Virus record (IMG/VR): IMGVR_UViG_3300043446_002337
Coordinates: 1-64,000 of that record
DNA length: 64,000 bases
Source: a virus
Reading direction: 5' to 3' (one strand)
Below the pieces are notes generated by a model that did not search any database, was not told where the DNA came from, and saw nothing but the letters and a program-made list of their open reading frames with translations. Position 1 is the stretch's first letter, and each line of letters opens with the position of its first letter. Positions 18,020 to 27,109 of this stretch are shown in pieces. The translations under genes were made by a program, and so were the position numbers.

Positions 18020-19303
18020 ATGGCAGAGTTCGAATTTACGAACAAACTCCTAAAGGAAGCAATCGCAGACGCAGAAGCAGTTCGTCAAACTGCAATTGAA
18101 AACGCAAAGCTTTCATTAGAAGAAACGTTCACACCCCAAATCAAGTCAATGTTGTCACGCCGTCTTCGCGCAGAAGCAGAAGGTATGGAACATGACGGAG
18201 AAGAAAAGGAAGTAGAAAAGGTAGAAGCACCAGAAGCAGAAAAGGAAGCTCCAAAAGCTCCAAAGGCTCCAGAAGCACCAAAGATGGAAGCAGCAAAGGA
18301 ACTTGACCCACACACAGCAGAACCAGAAGGTGGTCATTTAGCAGCTTCATCAGACATCGGTGCAAGTGATAATAAGGAACCATCACCAGAAGCATTCGAT
18401 TCAGCAGATGATGATGAAAGTGGTGAAGATGCAGGTGAAAGTGAAACTGATTGGTACGAAGATTGGTCAGAAGCAGACTTTGACCTTGATGAAGTAATCA
18501 AGGAATTAGAAGCAGACCTCCAAGAAGTAACTCACGAAGAAGAAAAGGAAGAAGAAAAGGAAGAAGAAAAGGAAGAAATGAAGGAAGGTTGGTCAGAAGG
18601 TATGGAAGGTGAAGAAGAAAAGGAAGACGAAAAGGAAGAAGAAACAGCAGATGAAGCATACCCAGCAGAAGATCCAGAAGCTGGTGTTGCAAAGCCAGAA
18701 ATTCCAGCTAAGTCTTCAGATATTGGAAACGAAGGCGCAGATATGGCAGCCAATGTAAATACTTTCGTCACTGAACCATCAGACGTAAATAAGATGGAAG
18801 GTGAAGAAATGAAGGGTCACGAAGAAGGTGAAGAAGAACTTGATTTAGAAGCAATTCTCAGAGAATTGGAAGCCGAAGATGAAAAGCATAAGGCATCATC
18901 CGAAAAAATGGCATCCCTTGAGAAAGAACTTGCAGAATATCGTCAGGCTGTTAAGCTCCTACGAGGCAAGCTACACGAAGTCAATCTTCTCAACGCAAAA
19001 CTTCTTTATACCAACAAGATCTTCCGTAAGGAAGGTTTGACCAATGAACAAAAGGTAATGGTCGTAGAAAACTTCGATCGTGCAACCACTGTTCGTGAAA
19101 TCAAGATGGTATACACAGTTTTGGTCGAAACATTAACTTCAGCAGCAAAGGTAGTAAAGGCAACAAAGGCACCAAGTAAGGTGGTAACCGAAGGGTTCGC
19201 AAGTAAGGCAACCCCAAGTACCGCTCCAAAGGTTGACGCACCAGAAGTTATCGCAGAAAACTCTGTTGCAAAGCGTCTACAACAACTCGCAGGAATTATC
19301 TAA
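18020..19303 (+). CDS. 22: prohead core scaffolding protein (gp22)
   Basis: 427 residues with an extremely acidic Glu/Lys/Ala-rich middle (about residues 55-290) flanked by conserved helical ends. The N-terminus is FEFTNKLLKEAIADAE and the C-terminus SVAKRLQQLAGII, as in T4 gp22. It fills the prohead as an internal scaffold and is digested by gp21. It is much longer than T4 gp22 (269) because of the low-complexity acidic insert. Its position directly before gp23 is the standard one. Confidence 0.88.
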   Translation: MAEFEFTNKLLKEAIADAEAVRQTAIENAKLSLEETFTPQIKSMLSRRLRAEAEGMEHDGEEKEVEKVEAPEAEKEAPKAPKAPEAPKMEAAKELDPHTAEPEGGHLAASSDIGASDNKEPSPEAFDSADDDESGEDAGESETDWYEDWSEADFDLDEVIKELEADLQEVTHEEEKEEEKEEEKEEMKEGWSEGMEGEEEKEDEKEEETADEAYPAEDPEAGVAKPEIPAKSSDIGNEGADMAANVNTFVTEPSDVNKMEGEEMKGHEEGEEELDLEAILRELEAEDEKHKASSEKMASLEKELAEYRQAVKLLRGKLHEVNLLNAKLLYTNKIFRKEGLTNEQKVMVVENFDRATTVREIKMVYTVLVETLTSAAKVVKATKAPSKVVTEGFASKATPSTAPKVDAPEVIAENSVAKRLQQLAGII

Positions 19304-19304
19304 C

Positions 19305-19315
19305 CTCATAGGAGA
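19305..19315 (+). promoter_or_regulatory. strong ribosome binding site of gp23 (CTCATAGGAGA)
   Basis: Identical to the gp22 leader at 18001. It lies 7 bases before the ATG at 19323 and fits very high expression of the major capsid protein. Confidence 0.7.
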
Positions 19316-19322
19316 ATAACAA

Positions 19323-20906
19323 ATGTCCGATGTAAATTCACTTATCAACGAAGCCGGTTCAGCACACAAGGTTATCGTTGAACAATCCCGCCAATTAGCT
19401 GGCAAGTGGGAAAAGTCAGGCCTTCTTGAAGGCATGAAGGGAGCAGAAAAGCAAGGTATGGCAGTAATGCTTGAAAACCAAGCTTCACAACTCCTCTCAG
19501 AAAACTCATACACCAACCTCGCAGGAACTGCAGGTGAACAATGGGCAGGCGTAGCACTTCCACTCGTTCGTAAGGTGTTCGGTTCAATCGCATCAAAGAA
19601 CTTCGTATCAGTCCAACCAATGAACCTTCCTTCAGGACTTGTGTTCTATATGGACTTCAAGTACGGCACAACTGTAAACGGTAAGACCCAAGGTCGTTCA
19701 CTCTATGGTAACTCATTAAGTACACCATTCGGTGGTTTTGGTAATGATGACACCGGCGGTTTATACGGTGCAGGTCAATTCGCTTACTCAGTAAACGATG
19801 CAACCTTAACCGGTTTAACCACCGCTCCAGCATCTGCATCATTCGCAGACGTAAACTTCAACGCAGATTACGTAGCAACTGGTAGTCTCTCAAAGTACAC
19901 CGTAGCAACCAGTTCATTCAGTAACTTAGACAAGCTTGCAGTACGTTCATTCATTCCTTCAGGTTCAGGAATTGATTTCGCTGCAACTGTTCTTCCAGAA
20001 TTCACCAAGATTTCTGGTGCAAACGTAGTCTTCATCGTAAGTGCAAACGTAGCAGCAGGAAACACAATCAACTCAGTAGCATACAGTAAGCAACCAACCG
20101 ACAGTACCCGTGGTGACTTCGAAGCAACCAGTGATACCGATATCGGAATCCCACAAATCGACCTTGAACTCCGTTCAGAAACCATCGTTGCTAAGACCCG
20201 TAAGTTGAAGGCAGTATGGTCACCAGAACTTGCTCAAGACTTGAATGCTTATCACAGTGTTGATGCAGAAGCTGAATTAACAGCAATGTTAAGTGATTAC
20301 ATCTCAACCGAAATCGACCTCGAAATCCTTGATATGTTAATCGCAGCTGTACCATCACAAACCACTGAATACTGGTCAGCACAAATTGGTACCGTATACA
20401 ACCCAACTTCTGGTGCATTCGCAGCTTCCTCATTCACTGGAACTGCATGGACCAACATGACCTGGTTCCAAACACTCGGTCAAAAGATGCAAAAGGTATC
20501 AAACAAGATTCACCAATTAACCATGCGCGGTGGTGCAAACTTCGCAGTATGTTCACCAACCGTAGCAACCATCCTCGAAACCATCCCAGGCTTCATGGCT
20601 AACACCGATGGTGACAAGATGGAATTCGCAGGTGGCGTAACCAAGGTTGGTTCATTCCAAAACCGTTACACCATCTACAAGAACCCATACATGAAGGAAA
20701 ATGTATTGTTAATGGGCTTCCGTGGAAGTAACTTCCTCGAAACTGGTGCAGTATATGCTCCATACATCCCACTCATCATGACCCCATTGGTCTATGATCC
20801 AAACAACTTCACACCACGCCGTGGTGTAATGACCCGTTACGCAAAGAAGGTAGTACGTCCGGAATTCTTCGGAAAGGTATACATCGACGGATTAAACTTA
20901 ATCTAA
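19323..20906 (+). CDS. 23: major capsid protein (gp23)
   Basis: 527 residues (T4 gp23: 521). Conserved regions include NLAGTAGEQWAGVALPLVRK (65-84), FVSVQPMNLPSGLVFYMDFK, TRKLKAVWSPELAQDLNAYH, and near the end APYIPLIMTPLVYDPNNFTP with RRGVMTRYAKKVVRPEFFG. The gp21 consensus (Ile/Leu-X-Glu) suggests cleavage after Glu60 in LLSENS, close to the T4 site after Glu65; this is inferred. Codon use is noticeably biased to C-ending codons compared with neighbours, as expected for the most expressed gene. A strong terminator follows. Confidence 0.95.
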   Translation: MSDVNSLINEAGSAHKVIVEQSRQLAGKWEKSGLLEGMKGAEKQGMAVMLENQASQLLSENSYTNLAGTAGEQWAGVALPLVRKVFGSIASKNFVSVQPMNLPSGLVFYMDFKYGTTVNGKTQGRSLYGNSLSTPFGGFGNDDTGGLYGAGQFAYSVNDATLTGLTTAPASASFADVNFNADYVATGSLSKYTVATSSFSNLDKLAVRSFIPSGSGIDFAATVLPEFTKISGANVVFIVSANVAAGNTINSVAYSKQPTDSTRGDFEATSDTDIGIPQIDLELRSETIVAKTRKLKAVWSPELAQDLNAYHSVDAEAELTAMLSDYISTEIDLEILDMLIAAVPSQTTEYWSAQIGTVYNPTSGAFAASSFTGTAWTNMTWFQTLGQKMQKVSNKIHQLTMRGGANFAVCSPTVATILETIPGFMANTDGDKMEFAGGVTKVGSFQNRYTIYKNPYMKENVLLMGFRGSNFLETGAVYAPYIPLIMTPLVYDPNNFTPRRGVMTRYAKKVVRPEFFGKVYIDGLNLI

Positions 20907-20933
20907 TCCTCGTCGTAACGGTGGGAATAAATT

Positions 20934-20958
20934 GGGTGGCCGAAAGGTCACCCTTTTT
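20934..20958 (+). terminator. rho-independent terminator after the major capsid gene
   Basis: GGGTGGCC, loop GAAA, GGTCACCC (8-bp stem with one G-U pair and a GNRA tetraloop), then TTTTT. It is a classic intrinsic terminator 28 bases after the gp23 stop. Confidence 0.92.
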
Positions 20959-20997
20959 ATTTCTATTTAAAAATACCACTTAATCATTTAATAAAAC

Positions 20998-21005
20998 TAT
21001 TTATT
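20998..21005 (+). promoter_or_regulatory. candidate phage late promoter element TATTTATT
   Basis: TATTTATT lies 24 bases before the ATG at 21030, just after the gp23 terminator. A new transcript must start about here, which supports a promoter. Confidence 0.45.
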
Positions 21006-21029
21006 CTAAGTCCCTAATTAGAGAGAATT

Positions 21030-22184
21030 ATGGAAACACAAGAACCAATTTTTTACGATGGTTTTCCTAAAAATCCGTTTGGTGTAACTCCGTTTGGATT
21101 TTTTGATAATGATGAAGATTTCCAATTAGACGCTCCAAGAGCAGCAGAATTCGTTGCAAGAAAACTTGGGTGGCCTGTTGTAGAAGTCGAATTGATTGAT
21201 AAACAAATCTATGCATGCTTTGAAGAGGCAATTACCACATATGGTAATCAAGTCAATCAATTCAATGCGCGTGAACATATGATGACCTTACAGGGGTTAC
21301 CAACTGCTACGTCCGCAACACAACGTAATATTGTTGGTTCTGCAATTCCACAAGTCGTAAAACTTGCAACAGATTACGGTGTAGAAGCACAATCTGGTGG
21401 TGATGTAGAAGTTAAACGGGGTTATATCTCCGCGTCAGCTTTTACTCAATCATATGATATTAAGTCACTATGGGCAGACGTAAGTGAAAGTGGGAAGAAA
21501 ATAGAAATTCGTCGTATTTATCACTTTATGCCACCAGCAGTTGCACGTTACTATGACCCATTCGCAACCACGGGTCTTGGGTTAACTAACTTGATGGCAG
21601 AATTCGGGTTTGATGGATATTCACCACCAGTCACCTTCGTGATGATGCCCGCATACGAAGATTTACTCCGTATTCAAGCAATTGAAATCAATGATATGAT
21701 TCGTAAGAGTCAATACGGATTTGAAGTATCTAATAACATCATTAGATTCTCTCCTGTATTTAAAGAATCAAAAATGATTTATTTTGATTATATGGTGGTA
21801 GACGATAAACAACTTAATACATTTCAATCTGGTTCTGATGTAGGAAGTGATTTATCTAATGTACCATACACCCACATATCATATACTAAAACAAATGATA
21901 TGTCACGTACCTGGATATTCAGATACACCCTTGCCTTAGCAAAAGAATTATTGGGTATCATTCGTTCAAAGTTTGAAAACATTCCATATCCAGACGGACA
22001 AATTCGTTTAGACGGTGAAATTCTTCGTCGAGAAGCCGTAGCTGAAAAGGAAGGATTAATTAAAGAACTTCGTGAAACATTAGAAGAAACTGGAATGCAA
22101 GCACAAATGAAAAAACAAATGGAAAACTCTAAAAATATGCAAGAGATGTTCCGTAATATTCCTACTCTCATCTATATAGGTTAA
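21030..22184 (+). CDS. neck/head-completion protein (gp13-like)
   Basis: 384 residues. The segment VARKLGWPVVEVELIDKQIY followed by CFEEAITTYGNQVN resembles the N-terminal region of gp13-type neck proteins of marine T4-like phages, which close the portal after packaging. The rest is mixed alpha/beta with a conserved-looking RIYHFMPPAVARYYDPF segment and a helical C-terminus. The genes after it (gp14- and gp15-like) support the assignment. T4 gp13 is 309 residues, so this is longer. The name is by weak similarity and order. Confidence 0.65.
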   Translation: METQEPIFYDGFPKNPFGVTPFGFFDNDEDFQLDAPRAAEFVARKLGWPVVEVELIDKQIYACFEEAITTYGNQVNQFNAREHMMTLQGLPTATSATQRNIVGSAIPQVVKLATDYGVEAQSGGDVEVKRGYISASAFTQSYDIKSLWADVSESGKKIEIRRIYHFMPPAVARYYDPFATTGLGLTNLMAEFGFDGYSPPVTFVMMPAYEDLLRIQAIEINDMIRKSQYGFEVSNNIIRFSPVFKESKMIYFDYMVVDDKQLNTFQSGSDVGSDLSNVPYTHISYTKTNDMSRTWIFRYTLALAKELLGIIRSKFENIPYPDGQIRLDGEILRREAVAEKEGLIKELRETLEETGMQAQMKKQMENSKNMQEMFRNIPTLIYIG

Positions 22185-22187
22185 TAC

Positions 22188-22646
22188 ATGGCACGCTTTG
22201 TTACACAACGTGATTTTGAATTCATCCAACACATCACTCGGGAATTGATTGATGAGACGATGGATGTCACCGTTATTCTTTATAAGATTATAGTAGAATC
22301 CGCTAAAGTAAACATTTATGGGGAAAGTGTAACTAAACCACGATATACCCCTGTAAAAGTAAATGCGATTATTAAATACGATAAAAATACTTCAGTACGA
22401 GAAGATGGATTTGGTGTAAATCAGGACCAACAAACAGAATTCAGATTTGCGCGTCGCATGCTACAAGACGTAAATACGTACCCAGAAATCGGTGATGTGA
22501 TTGGGTATAACAATCATTTTTACGAAATTCATAATATTACAGAAACACAACTCATCGCAGGTAAGCCAGGGTTTAATACCGCAATCATTTGTATGGCACA
22601 CTTAACTCGTCGTACAAGTATTGATATTGAAGAGGTACAAGTATGA
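22188..22646 (+). CDS. neck protein (gp14-like)
   Basis: 152 residues. LYKIIVESAKVNIYGESVTK followed by PRYTPVKVNAIIKYD and an EFRFARRMLQD, IGDVIGYNNHFYEI sequence has the layout of the head-tail connector proteins that follow gp13 in marine T4-like phages. It is shorter than T4 gp14 (256). Four bases separate it from the gp13-like gene and it overlaps the gp15-like gene by ATGA. Assigned mainly by order. Confidence 0.55.
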   Translation: MARFVTQRDFEFIQHITRELIDETMDVTVILYKIIVESAKVNIYGESVTKPRYTPVKVNAIIKYDKNTSVREDGFGVNQDQQTEFRFARRMLQDVNTYPEIGDVIGYNNHFYEIHNITETQLIAGKPGFNTAIICMAHLTRRTSIDIEEVQV

Positions 22647-23425
22647 CCCACGAACCAGTATTAAAACGGGTAGATTTACAACAAGAAAAGCAGGTTCAAG
22701 ACCGTTCCAGTGATATCCCAACCAATGGTACACCTCCTATTGCGGTAACATTATTTACAATTGATAATGCAATTCTTAAACATATGAATGAACGTATCAA
22801 ACCGCTTGTAACACAAAATAATGTAGCGGTTAAAGTACCTGTCATTTACGGTAGTCCTGAACGCTGGAAGTCTGCACAACGTGATGGTGTCATGCGTGAT
22901 TCTATTGGTAAGATTCAATTACCGATGATTATGATTCGTCGAACTGGAATGAAGAAGTCCATTATCAATTCTCCCGTTAACAAGTATTTAGAACGAACCT
23001 TTGAAACGGGGTGGAATAGACGGACTCCATATGACCAATTTGCGGTAAAAAACAACATCACACCAAGTCGTGAATATTTAGTTACCACACTTCCTGACTA
23101 TTACGAAATAACCTATCGTTGTATGATTTGGACCGAATATATGGAACAAATGAATAATGTGGTAGAAAACGTTTCCTTCGAAACTGACCAATATTGGGGT
23201 GACCAAAACAACTATAAATTCCGTACTTCTGTGAAGTCATTTGAACCTATGACAGAGTTACCAATTACAGAGGATCGCGTGGTACGCACACAATTTGATA
23301 TGACCGTATATGCATATCTCTTACCAGAAACTGCTCTAGATAAAAACAATAACAGAAGTCTTACTTCCAATAAGAGATATTCCATCAAAAAAACGGTTGT
23401 TTTTACTGAAATAGAAAGTGAATAA
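22643..23425 (+). CDS. 15: tail sheath stabilizer / tail terminator (gp15-like)
   Basis: 260 residues (T4 gp15: 272). IDNAILKHMNERIKPLV, VPVIYGSPERWKSAQRDG, LPMIMIRRTGM and LPDYYEITYRCMIWTEYMEQ are typical of gp15, the hexameric cap on the tail that binds the last sheath ring and joins tail to head. Order supports it, with gp13/14-like genes before and the sheath after. Confidence 0.8.
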   Translation: MTHEPVLKRVDLQQEKQVQDRSSDIPTNGTPPIAVTLFTIDNAILKHMNERIKPLVTQNNVAVKVPVIYGSPERWKSAQRDGVMRDSIGKIQLPMIMIRRTGMKKSIINSPVNKYLERTFETGWNRRTPYDQFAVKNNITPSREYLVTTLPDYYEITYRCMIWTEYMEQMNNVVENVSFETDQYWGDQNNYKFRTSVKSFEPMTELPITEDRVVRTQFDMTVYAYLLPETALDKNNNRSLTSNKRYSIKKTVVFTEIESE

Positions 23426-23449
23426 TTGATGTTTAGGTAAAAAAACAGA

Positions 23450-23457
23450 TATTTATT
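23450..23457 (+). promoter_or_regulatory. candidate phage late promoter element TATTTATT
   Basis: TATTTATT lies 33 bases before the ATG at 23491, in the 65-base gap after the gp15-like gene. Confidence 0.4.
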
Positions 23458-23490
23458 ATACGAGTTGTATTGTATTCAAAAGAGGTTATT

Positions 23491-23757
23491 ATGGTAGAAA
23501 TTACTAAGGAAGAATTAGAAGAAATTAGTATTTTAAGAAATAAATTAGCAACGGTAGTCTCTGACTCTGGACAAGTAACGTTACAAATCCAATTACTCCA
23601 GGCAGATATCGTAGAACTAAATGAAAAACTTAGTGAACAAACTAAGTTATTCAAGGGGTTACTAGAAGAAGAACAAGTATTACTTAAACGGTTATCTGAG
23701 AAGTATGGCGCTGGACAAATTAACTTTGAAACCGGCGAATTCACACCAGAGAAATAA
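23491..23757 (+). CDS. small coiled-coil protein, unknown
   Basis: 88 residues from the ATG at 23491, preceded by AAAGAGG at good spacing; an in-frame TTG at 23470 is less likely. Almost entirely heptad-like helix (ILRNKLATVVSDSGQVTLQI, then LQADIVELNEKL). It shares the candidate promoter at 23450 with the sheath gene. A chaperone or minor tail role is possible by position only. Confidence 0.55.
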   Translation: MVEITKEELEEISILRNKLATVVSDSGQVTLQIQLLQADIVELNEKLSEQTKLFKGLLEEEQVLLKRLSEKYGAGQINFETGEFTPEK

Positions 23758-23782
23758 CAAAATTTAGTTTGGAGAATACCGT

Positions 23783-26119
23783 ATGGCAGAAAGAATCGTG
23801 TCGCCTGGTGTCTTTACACAAGAACGCGACCAAACATTCCTCGCACAAGGCGTTGCAGAAATAGGTGCGGCGTTTGTTGGTCCAACTACCAAAGGACCAG
23901 CATTCATAGCTACCCAAGTTCAAGGATTAGATGGATTCGTAACAACCTTCGGTGAACCCGATGGTACCTCGTACATGGGATATACTGTTAAGAACTACCT
24001 TCAAGAAGCAGGTAGTGCAACAGTAGTTCGTGTTCTTGGATTAGCAGGATACACAACTAAAGTAGCGACCGTGTTTGCATCTGGTTCTACTGGAAACAAG
24101 GTATTCGCAATTCTTCATCCAACTGTATCTGGAAGTTCAATTACTAACGTAGCAGTAGGTGGTACTACATCAAGCTTCAGTTTAGTGGTCAGTAGTTCTG
24201 CTAACATCCACTATTCGGCAAGTGCTATTAGTCCAAATGAAACCAACGCTTCATTCATCACTCAAGTATTTGGAACTGATGCACAAGGTAAGAGTTCAAC
24301 AATTCCAGCATATGTGTATGCAGTATTCCCAGATGCAATTAACCAAGTTGGTTCATACGCCGGTGAAGCAATTCACTTTAGTGTAGTTACAAGTAGTCTC
24401 AATCTTGCAACACAATATGATAACGCAACCACACCATGGGTTCGTTCACAAACTATTAGTTCTGCTAAATACAATTTGTTCAAGGTACACACATTAAGTG
24501 ATGGTACTAGTGCAAACAAGGAAATCAAGATTTCTATCACAGGTATCTCACCAAGTACCAACCCAGATAGTGATTATGGTACATTCTCACTTTTAGTTCG
24601 TGACTTCAATGATACTGATAGTTCACCAAACGTACTTGAAAGTTTCAACAACTTAAACTTAGACCCAAGTAGTCAAAACTATATTGCACGTGTAATTGGA
24701 AATGCAGTACCAACATATAATGCATCTACTGGATTAACCAACTACGAAGGTGATTATCCAAACCTTTCAAAGTATATCCGCGTAGAAATGAGTCAAGATG
24801 TAATTCCAGACACAGCAGTACCATACGGATTCGCAGCATTAAATTCAACTGTATCATCAAGTGCAGGTGAAGTACCACTTACCGCATATGTAAACAGTCG
24901 TTGGGTAAGCGCTAGTGTTCCAGGATATAATGCAGATGCAACTGGTCCAAGTACTAGCTACTATGGATTTAATTTTGACGGAGTATATTCTTCTGGTAGT
25001 TACCTTACCGCAGAATCATACCTTGGACCAATTGTTGGTTCAAATACCGTTGGTGGAGAATTCAATATTGAAAACCTTCCAGCAACAGAAGTAAACGGAA
25101 GTGCAATTTCTCTTACTAATCGCGACCACACAACGTATCGTCGCTTCTCTGTTCCATTCCAAGGTGGATTTGATGGATTTAAACCAAATCGTCAAATTGC
25201 ATTAGGTGGAGACATCACAGGAGCAAATACTCAAGGATTCAACCTCAGTGGAGCATCATCGTCTGGTTCAGTTGAATATAAGAGAGCATTAAATCAACTC
25301 AGTAATGCAGACAGTGTAGATTTTAACCTCTTAGTTGTACCTGGTGTCATCTACTCACAACACAGTTATATTGCACAAACTGCAATCGATATCTGTGAAC
25401 AACGTGGTGATTGCTTCTACATCGCTGACCTTGATACACTTGACGCAACTATCAGTTCAGTAACTTCATATGCACAACTTCTTGATACTAACTACGCAGC
25501 TGGTTACTATCCTTGGGTTCGTGTTCTTGACGATATCACTGGTAAGTTCCTCTGGGCACCACCATCAGTAGTACTTCCAGAAGTCTACGCATATAGTGAT
25601 AGTGTTGGAGCAGAATGGTTCGCACCAGCAGGGTTGAACCGTGGTGGAATCCCAGGCGCAGTAGGTGTTAAGACCAGACTCACCCAAGCACAACGTGACG
25701 AATTATACGAATCAAAGGTCAATCCAATCGCACAATTCCCAGGTCAAGGTATCTGCGTCTGGGGACAAAAGACACTTCAACGTCGCGCATCGGCTCTTGA
25801 CCGTGTAAACGTTCGTCGTCTCCTTATCACTGTAAAGAAGTATATCGCAAGTTCAGCACGTTATCTTGTATTCGAACAAAATACAGAAGCAACACGTACT
25901 CGCTTCTTGAACATTGTCAATCCATACCTCGCAGGTATCCAACAACGTTCTGGTTTGAGTGCATTCCGTGTGGTAATGGACGAAACCAATAACACACCAG
26001 ATGTCATTGACCGTAACATCTTGGTTGGTGCAATCTATCTCCAACCAACCCGTACCGCAGAATTCATCAAGTTGGATTTCAATATTCTCCCAACTGGTGC
26101 AACCTTCGATACTATCTAA
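23783..26119 (+). CDS. 18: tail sheath protein (gp18)
   Basis: 778 residues (T4 gp18: 659). The N-terminus IVSPGVFTQERDQTFLAQGV, a Ser/Gly/Thr-rich middle, FQGGFDGFKP, SRYLVFEQN-like and FRVVMDETNNTPDVIDRN segments, and the C-terminal QPTRTAEFIKLDF strand are typical of contractile sheath proteins, whose N- and C-terminal strands interlock neighbours. Extra length lies in the surface-exposed middle domain. GGAG precedes the ATG. Confidence 0.95.
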   Translation: MAERIVSPGVFTQERDQTFLAQGVAEIGAAFVGPTTKGPAFIATQVQGLDGFVTTFGEPDGTSYMGYTVKNYLQEAGSATVVRVLGLAGYTTKVATVFASGSTGNKVFAILHPTVSGSSITNVAVGGTTSSFSLVVSSSANIHYSASAISPNETNASFITQVFGTDAQGKSSTIPAYVYAVFPDAINQVGSYAGEAIHFSVVTSSLNLATQYDNATTPWVRSQTISSAKYNLFKVHTLSDGTSANKEIKISITGISPSTNPDSDYGTFSLLVRDFNDTDSSPNVLESFNNLNLDPSSQNYIARVIGNAVPTYNASTGLTNYEGDYPNLSKYIRVEMSQDVIPDTAVPYGFAALNSTVSSSAGEVPLTAYVNSRWVSASVPGYNADATGPSTSYYGFNFDGVYSSGSYLTAESYLGPIVGSNTVGGEFNIENLPATEVNGSAISLTNRDHTTYRRFSVPFQGGFDGFKPNRQIALGGDITGANTQGFNLSGASSSGSVEYKRALNQLSNADSVDFNLLVVPGVIYSQHSYIAQTAIDICEQRGDCFYIADLDTLDATISSVTSYAQLLDTNYAAGYYPWVRVLDDITGKFLWAPPSVVLPEVYAYSDSVGAEWFAPAGLNRGGIPGAVGVKTRLTQAQRDELYESKVNPIAQFPGQGICVWGQKTLQRRASALDRVNVRRLLITVKKYIASSARYLVFEQNTEATRTRFLNIVNPYLAGIQQRSGLSAFRVVMDETNNTPDVIDRNILVGAIYLQPTRTAEFIKLDFNILPTGATFDTI

Positions 26120-26139
26120 TCAGTTTTTTCAATAACAAC

Positions 26140-26147
26140 TATTTATT
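26140..26147 (+). promoter_or_regulatory. candidate phage late promoter element TATTTATT
   Basis: TATTTATT lies 29 bases before the ATG at 26177 of the tail tube gene. Confidence 0.45.
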
Positions 26148-26176
26148 AAAGTACCAATCTATATCTGGAGAGCCAT

Positions 26177-26665
26177 ATGGCAAATTTGGTCAATGAACAA
26201 GAACTCTTTTTCACCGCATTCGAACCAAAGACTGCGAATCGATATATTATGTCTATCGACGGAATTCCTTCATATCTTATCAAGAAGGCAGACCGTCCAA
26301 AGTTAACCCAAGAAAAGAAGAAGCTTGACCACATCAATCTTCAACGCTATATTAAGGGTAAGACTGTATGGGACGAAATGACCCTTGACTTGTATGACCC
26401 AATTGTTCCTTCTGGTGCACAAGCAGTAATGGAATGGGTTCGTCTTCACCACGAATCAGTCACAGGTCGTGATGGATACGCAGAATTCTACAAGAAGGAC
26501 ATTATTATCAATGTTCTTGGTCCAGTAGGTGATAAGGTTGAAGAATGGATTTTGAAGGGATGTCAAATCACCAAAGTTGAATTCGGTGAAATGAGTTGGG
26601 AAAAGGATGACCCAATGTCAATCTCACTTACTATCCAACCTGACTACTGTATCCTCAACTACTAA
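26177..26665 (+). CDS. 19: tail tube protein (gp19)
   Basis: 162 residues, the length of T4 gp19 (163). TANRYIMSIDGIPSYLIKKA, LDLYDPIVPSGAQAVMEWV, YKKDIIINVLGPVGD and ISLTIQPDYCILNY are typical of gp19, which stacks as hexamers to form the inner tail tube. It follows the sheath gene and ends in an intrinsic terminator. Confidence 0.93.
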   Translation: MANLVNEQELFFTAFEPKTANRYIMSIDGIPSYLIKKADRPKLTQEKKKLDHINLQRYIKGKTVWDEMTLDLYDPIVPSGAQAVMEWVRLHHESVTGRDGYAEFYKKDIIINVLGPVGDKVEEWILKGCQITKVEFGEMSWEKDDPMSISLTIQPDYCILNY

Positions 26666-26683
26666 TAACTTAGTAAGTATAAA

Positions 26684-26710
26684 AACCCCACTCAAAAAGT
26701 GGGGTTTTTT
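26684..26710 (+). terminator. rho-independent terminator after the tail tube gene
   Basis: AACCCCACT, loop CAAAA, AGTGGGGTT followed by TTTT. The 7-bp GC-rich core is extended by A-T pairs. It lies 20 bases after the gp19 stop. Confidence 0.93.
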
Positions 26711-26731
26711 GTTATATACCAATACTTTGTG

Positions 26732-26742
26732 ATACTTATATA
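26732..26742 (+). promoter_or_regulatory. candidate promoter element ATACTTATATA
   Basis: Identical 11-mer to the one at 9404. It lies 25 bases before the ATG at 26768 and directly after a strong terminator, so transcription of the fibre operon must restart near here. Confidence 0.4.
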
Positions 26743-26767
26743 AAGGTGTATTTTTTCGAGGAAAATT

Positions 26768-27106
26768 ATGGCAGAAATTACTGAATTTAATATTGGTCAA
26801 GGAGAAACCTTCAAAATATTGATGACTGTTATTAATGATGAAACTGGTGTGCCGCTAGATATTACCAGTCAATCATTCTCTGGACAAATTCGAGAAAACT
26901 ATAGTACTGAAACTTTAGCAGGAACATTTAATTTTCAAAAAGTAGAACCGTACGCTTCTGGCAGTATTTTCGTATCATTAACCCCCACACAAACGGAAGA
27001 ACTTAGTCAAAGAAAATATGTCTATGATATTCTTATGACCAGTGGTTCGGTTACAAGAAGAATACTAGAAGGATATATGGTAATCAGACCTGCTGCTACG
27101 AGATAA
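26768..27106 (+). CDS. small beta-sandwich adaptor of tail fibres (BppU N-terminus-like)
   Basis: 112 residues. GQGETFKILMTVINDETGVP followed by LDITSQSFSGQIRENY and SIFVSLTPTQTEEL, KYVYDILMTSG has the pattern of the short Ig-like fold found at the N-terminus of baseplate and fibre proteins such as BppU. It is three bases from the first large fibre gene, so it may attach that fibre to the baseplate. The fold is by pattern; the role is inference. Confidence 0.55.
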   Translation: MAEITEFNIGQGETFKILMTVINDETGVPLDITSQSFSGQIRENYSTETLAGTFNFQKVEPYASGSIFVSLTPTQTEELSQRKYVYDILMTSGSVTRRILEGYMVIRPAATR

Positions 27107-27109
27107 TTA

